DNA from: Pantoea sp. RIT-PI-b
GTDB taxonomy: Bacteria; Pseudomonadota; Gammaproteobacteria; Enterobacterales; Enterobacteriaceae
Assembly: GCF_001187905.1 (NCBI RefSeq)
Contig: NZ_LGIS01000012.1
Span: forward strand, 682,001 to 746,000
Reading direction: 5' to 3'
DNA length: 64,000 nt
A model generated the notes under the pieces. The model did not search any database, had not been told where the DNA came from, and was given only the letters and a program-made list of their open reading frames with translations. Below, piece after piece: positions 34,948 to 43,752 of the stretch. The translations under genes and the position numbers were made by a program. Positions within the stretch are counted from its first letter, which is position 1. Every line of letters starts with the position of its first letter.

Positions 34948-35871
34948 TTAATAAACGGAAGGTTGTCCTTCAGGACGGGTTTTAAAGCGGCGGTGCAACC
35001 ACATATATTGCTCTGGAGCCAACAGGACCGTTTCTTCAACCACTTTATTCATCACTACCGCGGTATCAAGCTCAGTTTCAAGTGTGAACTTATCGCGGAT
35101 GTCCGGCATCATTTTAAGTTCATAGCCGCGCGCATTCGGCAGGCGTCGTGCAAGGAACGGCACTACGCTCGGATTGGCGAGACGGATCAGCATATGTGTC
35201 CCGGTGGTGGTCGCCGCATCCGGCACCGCAAAGAAAGGGGCGAACACACTACTGCGCGGGCCGTAATCATGATCCGGTGCATACCAGATAATGTCGTTGT
35301 TCTTCATCGCGCGAATCATGCCTTTGAGATCTTTACGGTCGAGCATGCTTTTGTTGGAGCGCATGCGGCCCCAGGTTTGCAGCCAATCGATCAGCTTGTT
35401 GTCGTTGGGGCGATACACGCCAATGCCTGGATTATGCATGCCAAACACGCGGGCACCCAGTTCCAACGTCAGGAAGTGCATACCAATTAATAAGATGCCA
35501 CGCTTCTGTTCCAGCGCATGGGTAACATGCTCAAGTCCGCTGGTGGCCACCCATTTACGAATACGCCAGTCCGGCCAAAACCACGCCATCCCCGTTTCAA
35601 TCAGTCCCATACCCACCGATTCAAAATTGTGTTTCACCATCGCTTCACGTTCATTAGTCGGCATAGTCGGGAAGCACACCTCCAGATTGCGTTGTGCCAC
35701 CTCGACGCGCCGCTTCATAAAGCGCATCGCGATGCGCCCCAGTCCGCAGCCAATCGCGTGTAGCACTGGATAAGGTAAGAGCACCAATAAATAAAGAAAA
35801 CCAATGCCGATCCAGGTCGGCCAATAGCGTGGATGAAGCAGTTCGCGGGTGAGTTGGGGAAGTTGAGTCAT
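34948..35871 (-). CDS. lpxL: Lipid A lauroyl acyltransferase
   Basis: A 307-residue inner-membrane enzyme matching E. coli LpxL (HtrB): start [21 protein letters not shown], catalytic HX4E in [26 protein letters not shown] and the ending [14 protein letters not shown]. It adds a secondary laurate to Kdo2-lipid IVA. The start at 35871 is set by alignment; 20 upstream in-frame codons are not conserved. It is divergent from trhO. mdtG, its E. coli neighbour, is absent here. Confidence 0.95.
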   Translation of the reverse strand: MTQLPQLTRELLHPRYWPTWIGIGFLYLLVLLPYPVLHAIGCGLGRIAMRFMKRRVEVAQRNLEVCFPTMPTNEREAMVKHNFESVGMGLIETGMAWFWPDWRIRKWVATSGLEHVTHALEQKRGILLIGMHFLTLELGARVFGMHNPGIGVYRPNDNKLIDWLQTWGRMRSNKSMLDRKDLKGMIRAMKNNDIIWYAPDHDYGPRSSVFAPFFAVPDAATTTGTHMLIRLANPSVVPFLARRLPNARGYELKMMPDIRDKFTLETELDTAVVMNKVVEETVLLAPEQYMWLHRRFKTRPEGQPSVY

Positions 35872-36069
35872 GAAAATGTCAGTATCCTGCGTCTTATGCC
35901 AGAGAGTCCGGTTTCTGTAATTTTTTAGCATTATGCCATTTTTTCACTCTGGCTGAAATCAAGCATAGACGGTGGACTGTCATCCGGCAGCAGCTATGCG
36001 CACGAAAATGCAATTGTGACGCAGAATTACGCCGGTTATGTCTCGCGTTAGGCTTAACACACCAAAAAT

Positions 36070-36097
36070 TTTGCATCCGGCAGAATTCGGGTATCAT
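36070..36097 (+). promoter_or_regulatory. Probable sigma-70 promoter of trhO
   Basis: TTTGCA (36070-36075), a 16-bp spacer and TATCAT (36092-36097), 41 bp before the trhO start codon. Assigned by consensus match only. Confidence 0.35.
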
Positions 36098-36138
36098 ACG
36101 CGCGCTTAATTTCTCTGATTGCTAACAGGACGAACACC

Positions 36139-37194
36139 ATGCCAGTGTTACATAACCTTGTTTCCAATAAAGAGCTGAAGGAACGTATGTTGGCGGAAAC
36201 CGAACCACGTACCACAGTCTCTTTTTATAAATACTTCCAGATTGCCGATCCCAAAGCGTTCCGTGATGCCCTCTACGTTGAGTTAACTAAGCTCAAGGTG
36301 TTTGGCCGCGTCTATGTGGCGCATGAAGGCATCAACGCGCAGATCAGCGTGCCCGCCAGCCGTTATGAAAAAATGAAGGCGACCTTGTACGCCTTCGATG
36401 CGGCGCTGAATAATCTGCGCATGAATATCGCGCTGGACGATGACGGCAAATCCTTTTGGGTTCTGCGTTTGAAAGTGCGTGAGCGCATTGTTGCTGATGG
36501 AATTGAAGACAACAGCTTTGATGCCAGCGATGTAGGCGCTTACCTGAAAGCCGCCGACGTTAATGCGCTGCTCGACGATCCTGATGCGTTATTTGTCGAT
36601 ATGCGCAATCACTACGAATATGAAGTAGGGCGCTTCGATAATGCGCTGGAAGTCCCCGCAGATACCTTCCGCGATCAGCTGCCGATGGCAGTGGATATGC
36701 TGCAGGATAAGAAAGACAAAAAGATTGTTATGTACTGCACCGGCGGCATTCGTTGTGAAAAAGCCAGCGCGTGGATGAAACATAACGGCTTCAATGATGT
36801 TTACCACATTGAAGGCGGCATTATTGAGTACACCCGTCGTGCGCGTGAGCAGGGTTTACCGGTGCGTTTTAAGGGCAAGAACTTTGTCTTTGATGAGCGC
36901 ATGGGCGAACGCATCTCCGACGATATTCTTTCCAGCTGTCATCAGTGTGGTACGCCTTGTGATAGCCATACCAACTGCATTAATGATGGCTGTCATTTGT
37001 TGTTCATTCAGTGCCCAAGCTGCGCTGAAAAGTATCACAACTGCTGTAGCCCCATCTGCATGGAAGAGTCAACGCTGTCGCCAGAAGAGCAGCGCGCACG
37101 CCGTGCGGGCCGTGAGAATGGCAATAAGGTGTTCAATAAATCGCGTGGTTTACTGAACATGACGATGGCGATTCCGGCACCGGATAAAAAGTAA
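36139..37194 (+). CDS. trhO: tRNA uridine(34) hydroxylase, rhodanese family
   Basis: A 351-residue protein matching E. coli YceA/TrhO. An N-terminal ferredoxin-like domain (about 25-115) precedes a rhodanese domain with the active loop [15 protein letters not shown] (Cys200) and a Cys-rich C-terminal segment ([27 protein letters not shown]). TrhO makes 5-hydroxyuridine at the wobble base of tRNAs, the oxygen-dependent route to cmo5U/mcmo5U. Monocistronic with its own terminator. Confidence 0.95.
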   Translation: MPVLHNLVSNKELKERMLAETEPRTTVSFYKYFQIADPKAFRDALYVELTKLKVFGRVYVAHEGINAQISVPASRYEKMKATLYAFDAALNNLRMNIALDDDGKSFWVLRLKVRERIVADGIEDNSFDASDVGAYLKAADVNALLDDPDALFVDMRNHYEYEVGRFDNALEVPADTFRDQLPMAVDMLQDKKDKKIVMYCTGGIRCEKASAWMKHNGFNDVYHIEGGIIEYTRRAREQGLPVRFKGKNFVFDERMGERISDDILSSCHQCGTPCDSHTNCINDGCHLLFIQCPSCAEKYHNCCSPICMEESTLSPEEQRARRAGRENGNKVFNKSRGLLNMTMAIPAPDKK

Positions 37195-37200
37195 TTTCAG

Positions 37201-37230
37201 TGCAGCCTGAAGCGTTCAGGCTGCATTTTA
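37201..37230 (+). terminator. Terminator of trhO
   Basis: TGCAGCCTGAA (37201-37211), loop GCG and TTCAGGCTGCA (37215-37225), followed by TTTTATTA. It separates trhO from the convergent yceI. Confidence 0.85.
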
Positions 37231-37806
37231 TTACTTGCGCACGCCTTCAACCGAAATAATCAGTTCTGCTTTTTGTGATGCCGGGCCAAGGTCTTTGCTG
37301 ATATTGAACTCTTTCAGCACAATCTCTCCGCTGGCTTCAAATCCGGCACGATAACCGCCCCACGGATCTTTGCCTTCACCCATCAATTTTGCATCCAGGG
37401 TGATCGGTTTGGTCACGCCGTTCAGCGTCAAATCGCCGGTGATTTTGTAATCCTTACCCTCTTTCTTCACCGCGGTTGAAGCAAAAGTTGCCTGCGGGAA
37501 TTTGCCGGTGTTAAGAAAATCTGCGCTACGCAGATGCTTATCGCGTTCGGCATGGTTGGTATCGAGACTATTCGTGTTAATGGTGACATTCACTTTGTCC
37601 GCCGACGGATTGGTTTCATCGAAGGTAAAGCCGCCATCGAAATCTTTGAACGTGCCGTACAACCAGCTGTAGCCCAGATGCTGAATACGGAACTGAACAA
37701 ACGCATGCTGACCTTCCTTATCAAACTTATAATCCGCTGCGCTGGCAGTCAGGCTGGCGCTCAATAATCCGGCCGTGGCTACTGCCAGTAATGTTTTCTT
37801 TAACAT
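37231..37806 (-). CDS. yceI: YceI-family periplasmic lipid-binding protein
   Basis: A 191-residue secreted protein: signal peptide ending at SLTASA, then a YceI/lipocalin-like barrel ([51 protein letters not shown]). The family binds polyprenoid-type lipids; the E. coli protein is induced by alkaline pH. It lies 1 bp after yceJ and is its operon partner. Confidence 0.93.
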   Translation of the reverse strand: MLKKTLLAVATAGLLSASLTASAADYKFDKEGQHAFVQFRIQHLGYSWLYGTFKDFDGGFTFDETNPSADKVNVTINTNSLDTNHAERDKHLRSADFLNTGKFPQATFASTAVKKEGKDYKITGDLTLNGVTKPITLDAKLMGEGKDPWGGYRAGFEASGEIVLKEFNISKDLGPASQKAELIISVEGVRK

Positions 37807-37807
37807 G

Positions 37808-38380
37808 TTACTTTTCCTTTTCAGAGGTTAACGGGATGCGGTAGCCCAACATCCTTTTCAGAGTCACATCACGGTCGATGAAATGGTGTTTCAAGGCAGC
37901 CAGCGCGTGCAGTGCTGAAAGCAGCACTAAACCCCAGGCCAGCCAAAGATGAATGTCTCCAGCCAAATCGGCTTGTTGGCCGGCGCCGCTGAACAGGGCT
38001 GGCACGTCGAACCAGCCAAATACGGAGATGGCTTTGCCATCGGCGGTGGAGATGAGGTAGCCGCTGATCAGCAATACGATCAGCAGACTGTATAGCATCC
38101 AGTGTGCCGCAGTGGCTGAACGGCGCACTGCAGGTGAATAGCCTGGCAACGGTTTAGGTGGTGGCGAGATAAATCGCCAGCCGACACGCAACAGCAGAGC
38201 GGCAAAAAGCAGAATGCCGATGCCTTTATGAATCTCAGGTGCATCGTGATACCAGCCGTCATAATAACCTAATCCAACCATCCATAATCCCAACGCAAAC
38301 ATGCCGTAAATAACCAGCGCCATGAGCCAGTGCATGAAAATTGAGACGATGCCGAAGTGCTGTGTGGAATTGCGCCACAT
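37808..38380 (-). CDS. yceJ: Cytochrome b561 family protein
   Basis: A 190-residue four-helix membrane cytochrome b561 matching E. coli YceJ. Haem-ligand histidines are visible in [18 protein letters not shown] (helix 1), [16 protein letters not shown] (helix 2), and [26 protein letters not shown] (helices 3-4). It probably passes electrons across the inner membrane. First gene of the yceJ-yceI pair. Confidence 0.93.
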   Translation of the reverse strand: MWRNSTQHFGIVSIFMHWLMALVIYGMFALGLWMVGLGYYDGWYHDAPEIHKGIGILLFAALLLRVGWRFISPPPKPLPGYSPAVRRSATAAHWMLYSLLIVLLISGYLISTADGKAISVFGWFDVPALFSGAGQQADLAGDIHLWLAWGLVLLSALHALAALKHHFIDRDVTLKRMLGYRIPLTSEKEK

Positions 38381-38424
38381 ATTAAATGTCCAGCAAAATG
38401 AAATAAGTGGTAATGAGCATCTAC

Positions 38425-38441
38425 ATTTTGTAATACAAAAT
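38425..38441. promoter_or_regulatory. Perfect 17-bp palindrome upstream of yceJ
   Basis: ATTTTGTA-A-TACAAAAT is a perfect 8-1-8 dyad, 44 bp upstream of the yceJ start in an AT-rich region. Its size and place fit an operator for the yceJ-yceI operon. The cognate regulator is unknown to me. The rest of the 38381-38675 gap shows no gene. Confidence 0.45.
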
Positions 38442-38643
38442 CAATTCACCTTACTTTTCTATAAAGTTGAAAATGATCTTCGGATTAAATGAGTAATTAA
38501 CGGTAACTCCTTCAGGATAATTGAAAGGGTTAAGTCACAGTGAAAGGCAATCGTGCAAGCGAGGGGGAATACTTCACTAAATGCGCTGAATGAGGGAATT
38601 AAGCGTCATGAAAGGTAATTTATTGTCAGGTTGCGTCAATTGA

Positions 38644-38666
38644 GTCGGCGCACTTTATGCGCCGAC
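38644..38666. other. Hairpin after solA
   Basis: GTCGGCGCA (38644-38652) and TGCGCCGAC (38658-38666) pair perfectly around CTTTA, 9 bp after the solA stop. No T-tract follows on the minus strand, so it may be a 3'-end stabiliser or weak terminator. Confidence 0.5.
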
Positions 38667-38675
38667 CAGAAAATA

Positions 38676-39791
38676 TTAGTAAAAACGGCTCAGCGAGAAG
38701 GGCTTAATATCGAAAGAGAAGGGTTTATTTTGCGCAAATTCGCTGGCAAGCTCACCCAGCACGCTGGCGAATTTAAAACCATGCCCGCTCAGGCCGGTAA
38801 TAATCAGGCGATTGGGCTCACCCGGCAGCGTATCAATAATGAAATCTTCATCCGGCGTGTTGTCATAACTGCACGCTTCGCCGTGCAAACAGACACCGAC
38901 GCCCGGCAAAAACTTGCGCAGGAAGTTAAACGACTCGTTACCGTCGACTGCGATACTGCCAAAAGGTTTACGATCTGCAGGTGCATGCATTAACTGCCCA
39001 CCATCATGACGTCCCACTTTCAGAGCATTGTTATCCGCCGGGAAGCCGTAAAAATGGCTGCCATCACTCATCTCCACGGTAAAACCTGGGAACTTGTTAT
39101 TCTCGCTATAGCGGCCATCGGCCTGATACCAGGCGAACACTTTGCGCACCGGCGCCACCGGCAAACCATCAACTAAATGACTGACCCAGGTTCCGGCGCT
39201 GATCAATAATTTGCGAGCGCGGAAAATACCGTCGCTGGTGGTGACCTGCTGTAAATCACCGTCGCGGCCGATTTCCGTCACCGGACAGTTAAACAGTTGC
39301 GCGCAGCCCGCCTGCTCAGCCAGCTGCACCCAGCTGCGCACCGCCTGCTCGCATTTGAGGAAGCCGGAGTTGGGTTCGAACACGCCGATATAACCATCCG
39401 GCACGGTAAATTGCGGCCAGCGTGCCCGCACTTCGTCAGCCTGCAGCAGGGTGACATCCAACTGCCACGCTTTTGCGCTGTCGATGACATTTTGAATAAA
39501 CGGGGAGGTGATCGGCGCTAAATTGAGAATGCCGCTACGATGCATAATGCGCTCCCCGCTCTGACGCTCCAGTTCATCCCATAACGTTTGGGCGCGCAGC
39601 ACTAGCGGGACATAGCGTTCGCCTTCGCCGTAAGCATGGCGAATCAGGCGGGTTTCACCATGATGGGTGCCCTGATTGTGCGGTGGATGGGCGCTGTCAA
39701 TCATCAGCACGGATAAGCCGGCCTGAGTCGCGTAAAAGCCAGCGGCTGCACCTACCGAACCGCTTCCTACCACAATCAGATCATAAACCAT
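38676..39791 (-). CDS. solA: N-methyl-L-tryptophan oxidase
   Basis: A 371-residue flavoprotein of the monomeric sarcosine oxidase family, matching E. coli SolA: FAD-binding [22 protein letters not shown] at the N-terminus, [51 protein letters not shown] with the Cys of ACSYD that carries covalent FAD in this family, and [16 protein letters not shown]. Oxidatively demethylates N-methyl amino acids. Confidence 0.94.
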   Translation of the reverse strand: MVYDLIVVGSGSVGAAAGFYATQAGLSVLMIDSAHPPHNQGTHHGETRLIRHAYGEGERYVPLVLRAQTLWDELERQSGERIMHRSGILNLAPITSPFIQNVIDSAKAWQLDVTLLQADEVRARWPQFTVPDGYIGVFEPNSGFLKCEQAVRSWVQLAEQAGCAQLFNCPVTEIGRDGDLQQVTTSDGIFRARKLLISAGTWVSHLVDGLPVAPVRKVFAWYQADGRYSENNKFPGFTVEMSDGSHFYGFPADNNALKVGRHDGGQLMHAPADRKPFGSIAVDGNESFNFLRKFLPGVGVCLHGEACSYDNTPDEDFIIDTLPGEPNRLIITGLSGHGFKFASVLGELASEFAQNKPFSFDIKPFSLSRFY

Positions 39792-39859
39792 AACGACATC
39801 ACTCCAGCAAAACGGCGAAATTTTTCAATAGCATATCAAAAGAGAGCGCCCATGAAAAA

Positions 39860-39880
39860 GGCACCCTGTTGGGTGCCCTT
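39860..39880 (-). terminator. Terminator of bssS
   Basis: GGCACCC (39860-39866), loop TGTT and GGGTGCC (39871-39877); on the minus strand it is followed by T5 (A5 at 39855-39859 on plus). It lies just past the bssS stop. Confidence 0.75.
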
Positions 39881-39897
39881 TCACGCGATAGTGGAAA

Positions 39898-40152
39898 TTA
39901 ATGCTTTTGATTGTCGCGTAGATACTGCTCGGTCGACTCTATTTTTGCAATGCCAGCTTCGAGTAGGGAGATAAACTGTCTGGCGACATCGGTAGTCAGC
40001 CAGTAGGTCGGACCCACGTCAGCTTCTTCTTCTTTCTGATCCTGCGAGGAGAGCGAGTGCAGGCGAATCATCATGGCGTCATAACTGTCTACGGTGCTGA
40101 TGTCCCATCCCACCAACGGATGAGTCTGGATGACGTCTTTATTTCTGTCCAT
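39898..40152 (-). CDS. bssS: Biofilm formation regulator BssS
   Basis: An 84-residue protein matching E. coli BssS (YceP): DVIQTHPLVGWDISTVDSYDAMMIRLHSLSS and TYWLTTDVARQFISLLEAGI. It influences biofilm formation through indole/AI-2-related signalling in E. coli; the mechanism is not settled. Monocistronic, with the same solA-bssS-dinI context as E. coli. Confidence 0.94.
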   Translation of the reverse strand: MDRNKDVIQTHPLVGWDISTVDSYDAMMIRLHSLSSQDQKEEEADVGPTYWLTTDVARQFISLLEAGIAKIESTEQYLRDNQKH

Positions 40153-40324
40153 TATAACCTCCGTATTACTCGTTAAACGAAGTGCTTCTTGAGGTTCAAT
40201 GCGGCTGTATCGTGCACTAGCGAAACAATTATAACATGGATCAGCGGGTACAATAGTTAAAAGGTATGACGAAAGTTAACGGCGTTGAAATAAACGCGTT
40301 TATAAAACCCTTTTTACCGAATAA

Positions 40325-40352
40325 TAAAATGCCCGAAGCGTCAGGCATTTTA
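40325..40352 (-). terminator. Terminator of the 89-aa hypothetical gene
   Basis: TAAAATGCC (40325-40333) pairs with GGCATTTTA (40344-40352); T-rich on both outer sides. It lies ~80 bp after the minus-strand 89-aa gene. The rest of 40153-40430 holds the bssS promoter region and no gene. Confidence 0.6.
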
Positions 40353-40430
40353 TTGGCAATATTACTGCCGGGACGTAAGAGATTATCGGCATTTTTACCG
40401 CGAAACTTTAACGCAAAAAGGGTGGTGCTG

Positions 40431-40700
40431 TTACGGTTGTGACTCTGCCGGCAGCAGGCCGTGACGCTTCTGAATCTCTTCGGCCAACCGGGTAAAATGC
40501 TGCTGTAACTGCTCGTCATGGTTCTGATTTTGCGCTTCAAGCGTCAAATTGTGTACCAGCAGCTGGTTGGCACGATCGTCGAGACAGAAGGTCAGCGTGG
40601 CAAAAGCATTTTCTAATACGGTTAAGCGGCGCTGTTGGTCAGCAATAAATGCCAGCAATTCCCCAAAGGTCATCGCCTCTTCTGGTTTTTCAGTAGTCAT
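40431..40700 (-). CDS. Hypothetical coiled-coil protein, 89 aa
   Basis: An 89-residue, mostly helical protein with no membrane segment: MTTEKPEEAMTFGELLAFIADQQRRLTVLENAFATLTF, then a Gln/Asn/His-rich helix ending in HGLLPAESQP. Heptad-like spacing suggests a short coiled coil. The start at 40700 has a near-perfect AGGAGG 8 nt upstream, indicating strong translation; the 3 codons before it would place the start on the ribosome-binding site. It replaces E. coli yceO-type content between bssS and dinI. I do not recognise the family; a soluble regulator or anti-adapter is only a guess. Confidence 0.7.
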   Translation of the reverse strand: MTTEKPEEAMTFGELLAFIADQQRRLTVLENAFATLTFCLDDRANQLLVHNLTLEAQNQNHDEQLQQHFTRLAEEIQKRHGLLPAESQP

Positions 40701-40804
40701 GTAAAACACCTCCTGTAAGCATGACGAGGCAAGAATAGGGGATCGTTTAACATGAGTCTAGATGCAGGAAGTTTTTCTGGCGAGAGCGAAATAAAAACAA
40801 AAAA

Positions 40805-40824
40805 GCCGGGTGGCGAAACCCGGC
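40805..40824 (-). terminator. Terminator of dinI
   Basis: GCCGGGT (40805-40811) pairs with ACCCGGC (40818-40824) around GGCGAA; the minus strand continues with T6. It begins 20 bp after the dinI stop. Confidence 0.85.
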
Positions 40825-40843
40825 AAAAACGGCACAGTGGCAG

Positions 40844-41089
40844 TTAATCGTTATTAAACCAGTCGTCAGCGCTTTCCCAGGTTTCTTGTAATAGTTCGCT
40901 GATGCGCTCACGTGACGCTTTACAGCCACCAAAGACGCTGAGCTGATTGCCGCCGGCATAACGGACTTTGACGTGATGATCGTCGTCAGGAAAATCCTGC
41001 GTAATGCGACGGACCAGTTCGATGCTCAGTGCGTCCAGTGCACCTGCGGGCAGGGGCGAAGTTTTTGCTACGGTAATTTCAACACGCAT
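40844..41089 (-). CDS. dinI: DNA-damage-inducible protein I
   Basis: An 81-residue protein matching E. coli DinI (start MRVEITVAKTSPLPAGALDALS, end ISELLQETWESADDWF). DinI binds and stabilises or modulates RecA filaments during the SOS response, through its acidic C-terminal helix. A perfect LexA box lies 22 bp upstream of the start. Confidence 0.96.
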   Translation of the reverse strand: MRVEITVAKTSPLPAGALDALSIELVRRITQDFPDDDHHVKVRYAGGNQLSVFGGCKASRERISELLQETWESADDWFNND

Positions 41090-41110
41090 AGAAGCCTCCG
41101 GAATAATATA

Positions 41111-41126
41111 CTGTTTATTTGTACAG
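41111..41126 (-). promoter_or_regulatory. LexA box (SOS operator) of dinI
   Basis: CTGTTTATTTGTACAG matches the LexA consensus CTGT-N8-ACAG exactly. It lies between dinI and pyrC, 22 bp upstream of dinI, and overlaps TATACTGT/TACAGTATA sequences usable as a promoter. Confidence 0.9.
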
Positions 41127-41157
41127 TATAGTTATCCCGAAGGCAAGCAGCATTGAA

Positions 41158-42204
41158 TTAATCTTTAATGCGCCAGTTCAGGGTTTCACCGGCAAGGAAC
41201 GGCACCAACGTATCGTCAGCCAGCGCAATACTCTCCTCAACCTTCCAGGACTCACGCACCAGCGTTATGGTGCCTTCGTTCAACGGCAGACCATAGAAAT
41301 TGGCGCCGTTCTCAGAGCAGAAAGCTTCGAAATGTTCTAACGCATGCAACTCTTCAAATACCGTGGCGTAAGCCGGCAGCGAGGTGGGGGCATTAAACAC
41401 GCCTGCACAACCGCAGCTGGCCTCTTTCAGGTGGCGCAGATGCGGTGCGGTATCGGTACCGAGAAATACACGACGATTACCGCTGGCGACCAGCTTGCGC
41501 AGCGCTTCCTGATGGATATTGCGCTTCAGAATCGGCAAGCAATAGAGATGGGGACGTACGCCGCCCACCAGCATGTGGTTTCGGTTAAACATCAGGTGCT
41601 GCGGCGTAATTGTTGCGCCCAGCAGATCGTTACCTGCAGCCAGATACTCGGCGGCTTCTTGAGTGGTGATATGTTCCATCACCACTTTCAACGCCGGGAA
41701 CTGTTTGCGCAGCGGTTCCAGCACGGTTTCGATAAAGCGGGCTTCACGGTCAAAAATATCGATATGCGCATCGGTCACTTCGCCGTGCACCAGCATTGGC
41801 ATTCCGATTTGCTGCATGCGATCCAGCACCTTAGCAATGGAAGCGATGTTGGTGACACCATGGCTGGAGTTGGTGGTGGCGTGTGCAGGATAGAGTTTGG
41901 CTGCGGTAAAGGTCCCGTCACGGAAACCGCGTTCGATCTCATCAGGATCGAGCGAATCGGTGAGGTAGCAGGTCATCAGCGGAGTAAAAGCATGCTCAGC
42001 AGGCAACGCGGCCAGAATACGTTCGCGATAGGCTACGGCAGCCGCCACGCTAATGACCGGTGGCACCAGATTTGGCATGACAATCGCACGACCATTCACG
42101 GCGCTGGTATAAGGCAGCACGGCGTTAAGCATCGCGCCATCGCGCAGATGGATGTGCCAGTCGTCAGGGCGGCGAATAGTGATTTGCTGAGGTTGGGCTG
42201 TCAT
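41158..42204 (-). CDS. pyrC: Dihydroorotase
   Basis: A 348-residue type II dihydroorotase like E. coli PyrC: metal-binding [10 protein letters not shown] (His17, His19), the carbamylated Lys103 in [20 protein letters not shown], and FLGTDTAPH with the catalytic Asp. It converts N-carbamoyl-aspartate to dihydroorotate in pyrimidine synthesis. Monocistronic. Its upstream region holds a PurR-type site and a hairpin that can hide the ribosome-binding site. Confidence 0.97.
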   Translation of the reverse strand: MTAQPQQITIRRPDDWHIHLRDGAMLNAVLPYTSAVNGRAIVMPNLVPPVISVAAAVAYRERILAALPAEHAFTPLMTCYLTDSLDPDEIERGFRDGTFTAAKLYPAHATTNSSHGVTNIASIAKVLDRMQQIGMPMLVHGEVTDAHIDIFDREARFIETVLEPLRKQFPALKVVMEHITTQEAAEYLAAGNDLLGATITPQHLMFNRNHMLVGGVRPHLYCLPILKRNIHQEALRKLVASGNRRVFLGTDTAPHLRHLKEASCGCAGVFNAPTSLPAYATVFEELHALEHFEAFCSENGANFYGLPLNEGTITLVRESWKVEESIALADDTLVPFLAGETLNWRIKD

Positions 42205-42212
42205 TCAAAAAG

Positions 42213-42257
42213 ACTCCGGCTGAGAAGAAAACGAGAGGCGCGTTTAGGCCGGGGAGT
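42213..42257 (-). promoter_or_regulatory. pyrC leader hairpin sequestering the ribosome-binding site
   Basis: On the minus strand ACTCCCCGGC (42257-42248) can pair with GCCGGAGT (42220-42213), one C bulged; GGAG in the second arm is the pyrC ribosome-binding site. TATGAT lies ~6 nt before CTCCCC. This is the layout of E. coli pyrC, where transcripts begun at C in high CTP form the hairpin and are not translated, while G-started ones escape. Confidence 0.7.
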
Positions 42258-42271
42258 AATCATAAGGATGT

Positions 42272-42287
42272 GGGCAACCGTTTGCAC
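42272..42287 (-). promoter_or_regulatory. PurR-type operator upstream of pyrC
   Basis: GGGCAACCGTTTGCAC matches the PurR pattern ANGCAANCGNTTNCNT at all but the two outermost defined positions. It overlaps the expected -35 region. E. coli pyrC is also PurR-repressed. Confidence 0.65.
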
Positions 42288-42310
42288 GGGATTTTATCGT
42301 GACATACAAA

Positions 42311-42332
42311 AACCGCACCCGAAGGTGCGGTT
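42311..42332 (-). terminator. Terminator of yceB
   Basis: AACCGCACC (42311-42319) pairs with GGTGCGGTT (42324-42332) around CGAA; the minus strand continues with T-rich sequence. It lies 7 bp after the yceB stop. Confidence 0.85.
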
Positions 42333-42339
42333 GCGCGGA

Positions 42340-42903
42340 TTATTCGGTAAACGGAATCACTAACTGTCCCGGTTTTACTTCAATCCCTTTAGCGAGTTTC
42401 TTCGCCAGCGCTTCGCCTTTACTGCGGTCTGCACTCAGCACATAGGCCGGCTTCTCATTGAAGTAGCGTTTCAGCGACTCATTGAGATAAGGCGTCAGCG
42501 TTTTCATGATGGAAGCCATTTTCTCTGGCTGCACCTGCGCATCAACAATTTCCATATCATGCAAATAAATCGCGCCTTCCTGGGCGTTATACACCGGCTG
42601 CGCCTTCATCTTCAGCAGCATTTCTGCCTGCTGCGGACCAAAGAGCGAGCTGACATTGATATTGGCTTTACCGGAAAGCGTGATTTTGCCCGGCTCTTCG
42701 CGGCCAATTTGGCTATTGAGTTCACTCAGCACGATATGCGCATTTACCAGCCCGGAAACGCCGATGTCTTTTTCAAAGTTATTGCGCTTTTGCAGCGCCT
42801 GATTCACTTCCTGCTCGCTGATAGTGTATTGCGTTAATTGGTTACAGCCGCTGAGTAGCACGGCTAAAAACAGGGCCAGCAGCCCGGAAAACGCCTTTTT
42901 CAT
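42340..42903 (-). CDS. yceB: YceB-family lipoprotein
   Basis: A 187-residue lipoprotein (DUF1439) matching E. coli YceB: lipobox LSGC (Cys20), then NQLTQYTISEQEVNQALQKR. The fold resembles tubular lipid-binding proteins, suggesting binding of a hydrophobic ligand; the function is not established. The start at 42903 is chosen because it begins the signal peptide; the longer in-frame extension is not coding. Confidence 0.93.
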   Translation of the reverse strand: MKKAFSGLLALFLAVLLSGCNQLTQYTISEQEVNQALQKRNNFEKDIGVSGLVNAHIVLSELNSQIGREEPGKITLSGKANINVSSLFGPQQAEMLLKMKAQPVYNAQEGAIYLHDMEIVDAQVQPEKMASIMKTLTPYLNESLKRYFNEKPAYVLSADRSKGEALAKKLAKGIEVKPGQLVIPFTE

Positions 42904-43015
42904 AGTGTCCTCATCCTGATCGAAACGGCAAAACAGCGATAGCCTGCCTGAATATGGACAAGGTGTCACCAGGCCAGAGCTGAGAAGCGCAACTGCGCTT
43001 CTCATTGCAGGATGA

Positions 43016-43663
43016 TTAAGCGGCGATAGAGGAGAGGAGATTAACCTGGGTTTGTTTCGCCATATTGTCGCGATAATCGGCCACACGGCTCGGCCATTCA
43101 ATGCCGCTAACCAGCGTCAGGGAGCGCAGCAGCGGGAACAGATGAATGTCATCTTCGGAAAGCTCGCCGTTAACGGCGTTAGGTTTGACAATCAACTTAT
43201 CGAGCTGGCGAAGATCATCGCTGATGTTTTTGATCAGACCCGGCGCGTGTTTACGCAACTCACTGAAGTCACCGATGCTGGCCTGTTTTTTCTCGCTAAA
43301 GTAGCGGCGTGCTTCCGGCGTGGCGAATTCGGCAAAGGACGCATCGGCGATGCGCGGTATCAGCAGCTTATTGACATAGCCGTTCACGCGGCGCAGCCAG
43401 TCGCTAATCGCGGGATTACTTTTGCCATTCAGCAGCGGTTCATGATCGGATTTATCCACCAGACGTACAATATCCATGCTTTCCGGCACGGCACTGCCAT
43501 CGGCTTTTTGCAGAATCGGCGCCATTTTCTGGCCAATCAACCTTTTCGGTGTTTGCTCATCGTCATTGAGCATCACGATCAGTTCTAACGGCAGATTTTT
43601 CAACCCGAAAATCATGCGTGCCTTCACGCAGAAAGGGCAGTGATCGTAGATGTAAAGTTTCAT
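43016..43663 (-). CDS. grxB: Glutaredoxin 2
   Basis: A 215-residue GST-like glutaredoxin matching E. coli GrxB: N-terminal thioredoxin fold with the redox motif DHCPFC (Cys9, Cys12), then an all-helical GST C-terminal domain. Reduces protein disulfides with glutathione. The start at 43663 is set by the MKLYIYDHCPF N-terminus; 69 in-frame codons upstream are not conserved. Confidence 0.96.
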   Translation of the reverse strand: MKLYIYDHCPFCVKARMIFGLKNLPLELIVMLNDDEQTPKRLIGQKMAPILQKADGSAVPESMDIVRLVDKSDHEPLLNGKSNPAISDWLRRVNGYVNKLLIPRIADASFAEFATPEARRYFSEKKQASIGDFSELRKHAPGLIKNISDDLRQLDKLIVKPNAVNGELSEDDIHLFPLLRSLTLVSGIEWPSRVADYRDNMAKQTQVNLLSSIAA

Positions 43664-43685
43664 CCCGTTTCTCCTGTGGTTCTCA

Positions 43686-43709
43686 GGGTGACGGAGGTCA
43701 CCCTTTTTT
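43686..43709 (+). terminator. Plus-strand-oriented terminator between mdtH and grxB
   Basis: GGGTGAC (43686-43692), loop GGAG, GTCACCC (43697-43703) and T6 (43704-43709). The T-tract faces the plus strand, although both neighbouring genes run on the minus strand. Confidence 0.65.
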
Positions 43710-43752
43710 CGGACGTGCGGGAAGTATGGAAGAGATCTTTGGCCGGAGCAAA

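Noticed and set aside
40241-40540. Minus-strand 99-codon frame between bssS and the 89-aa gene
   Set aside because: Overlaps the end of the 89-aa gene in another frame and runs through its terminator; no ribosome-binding site.
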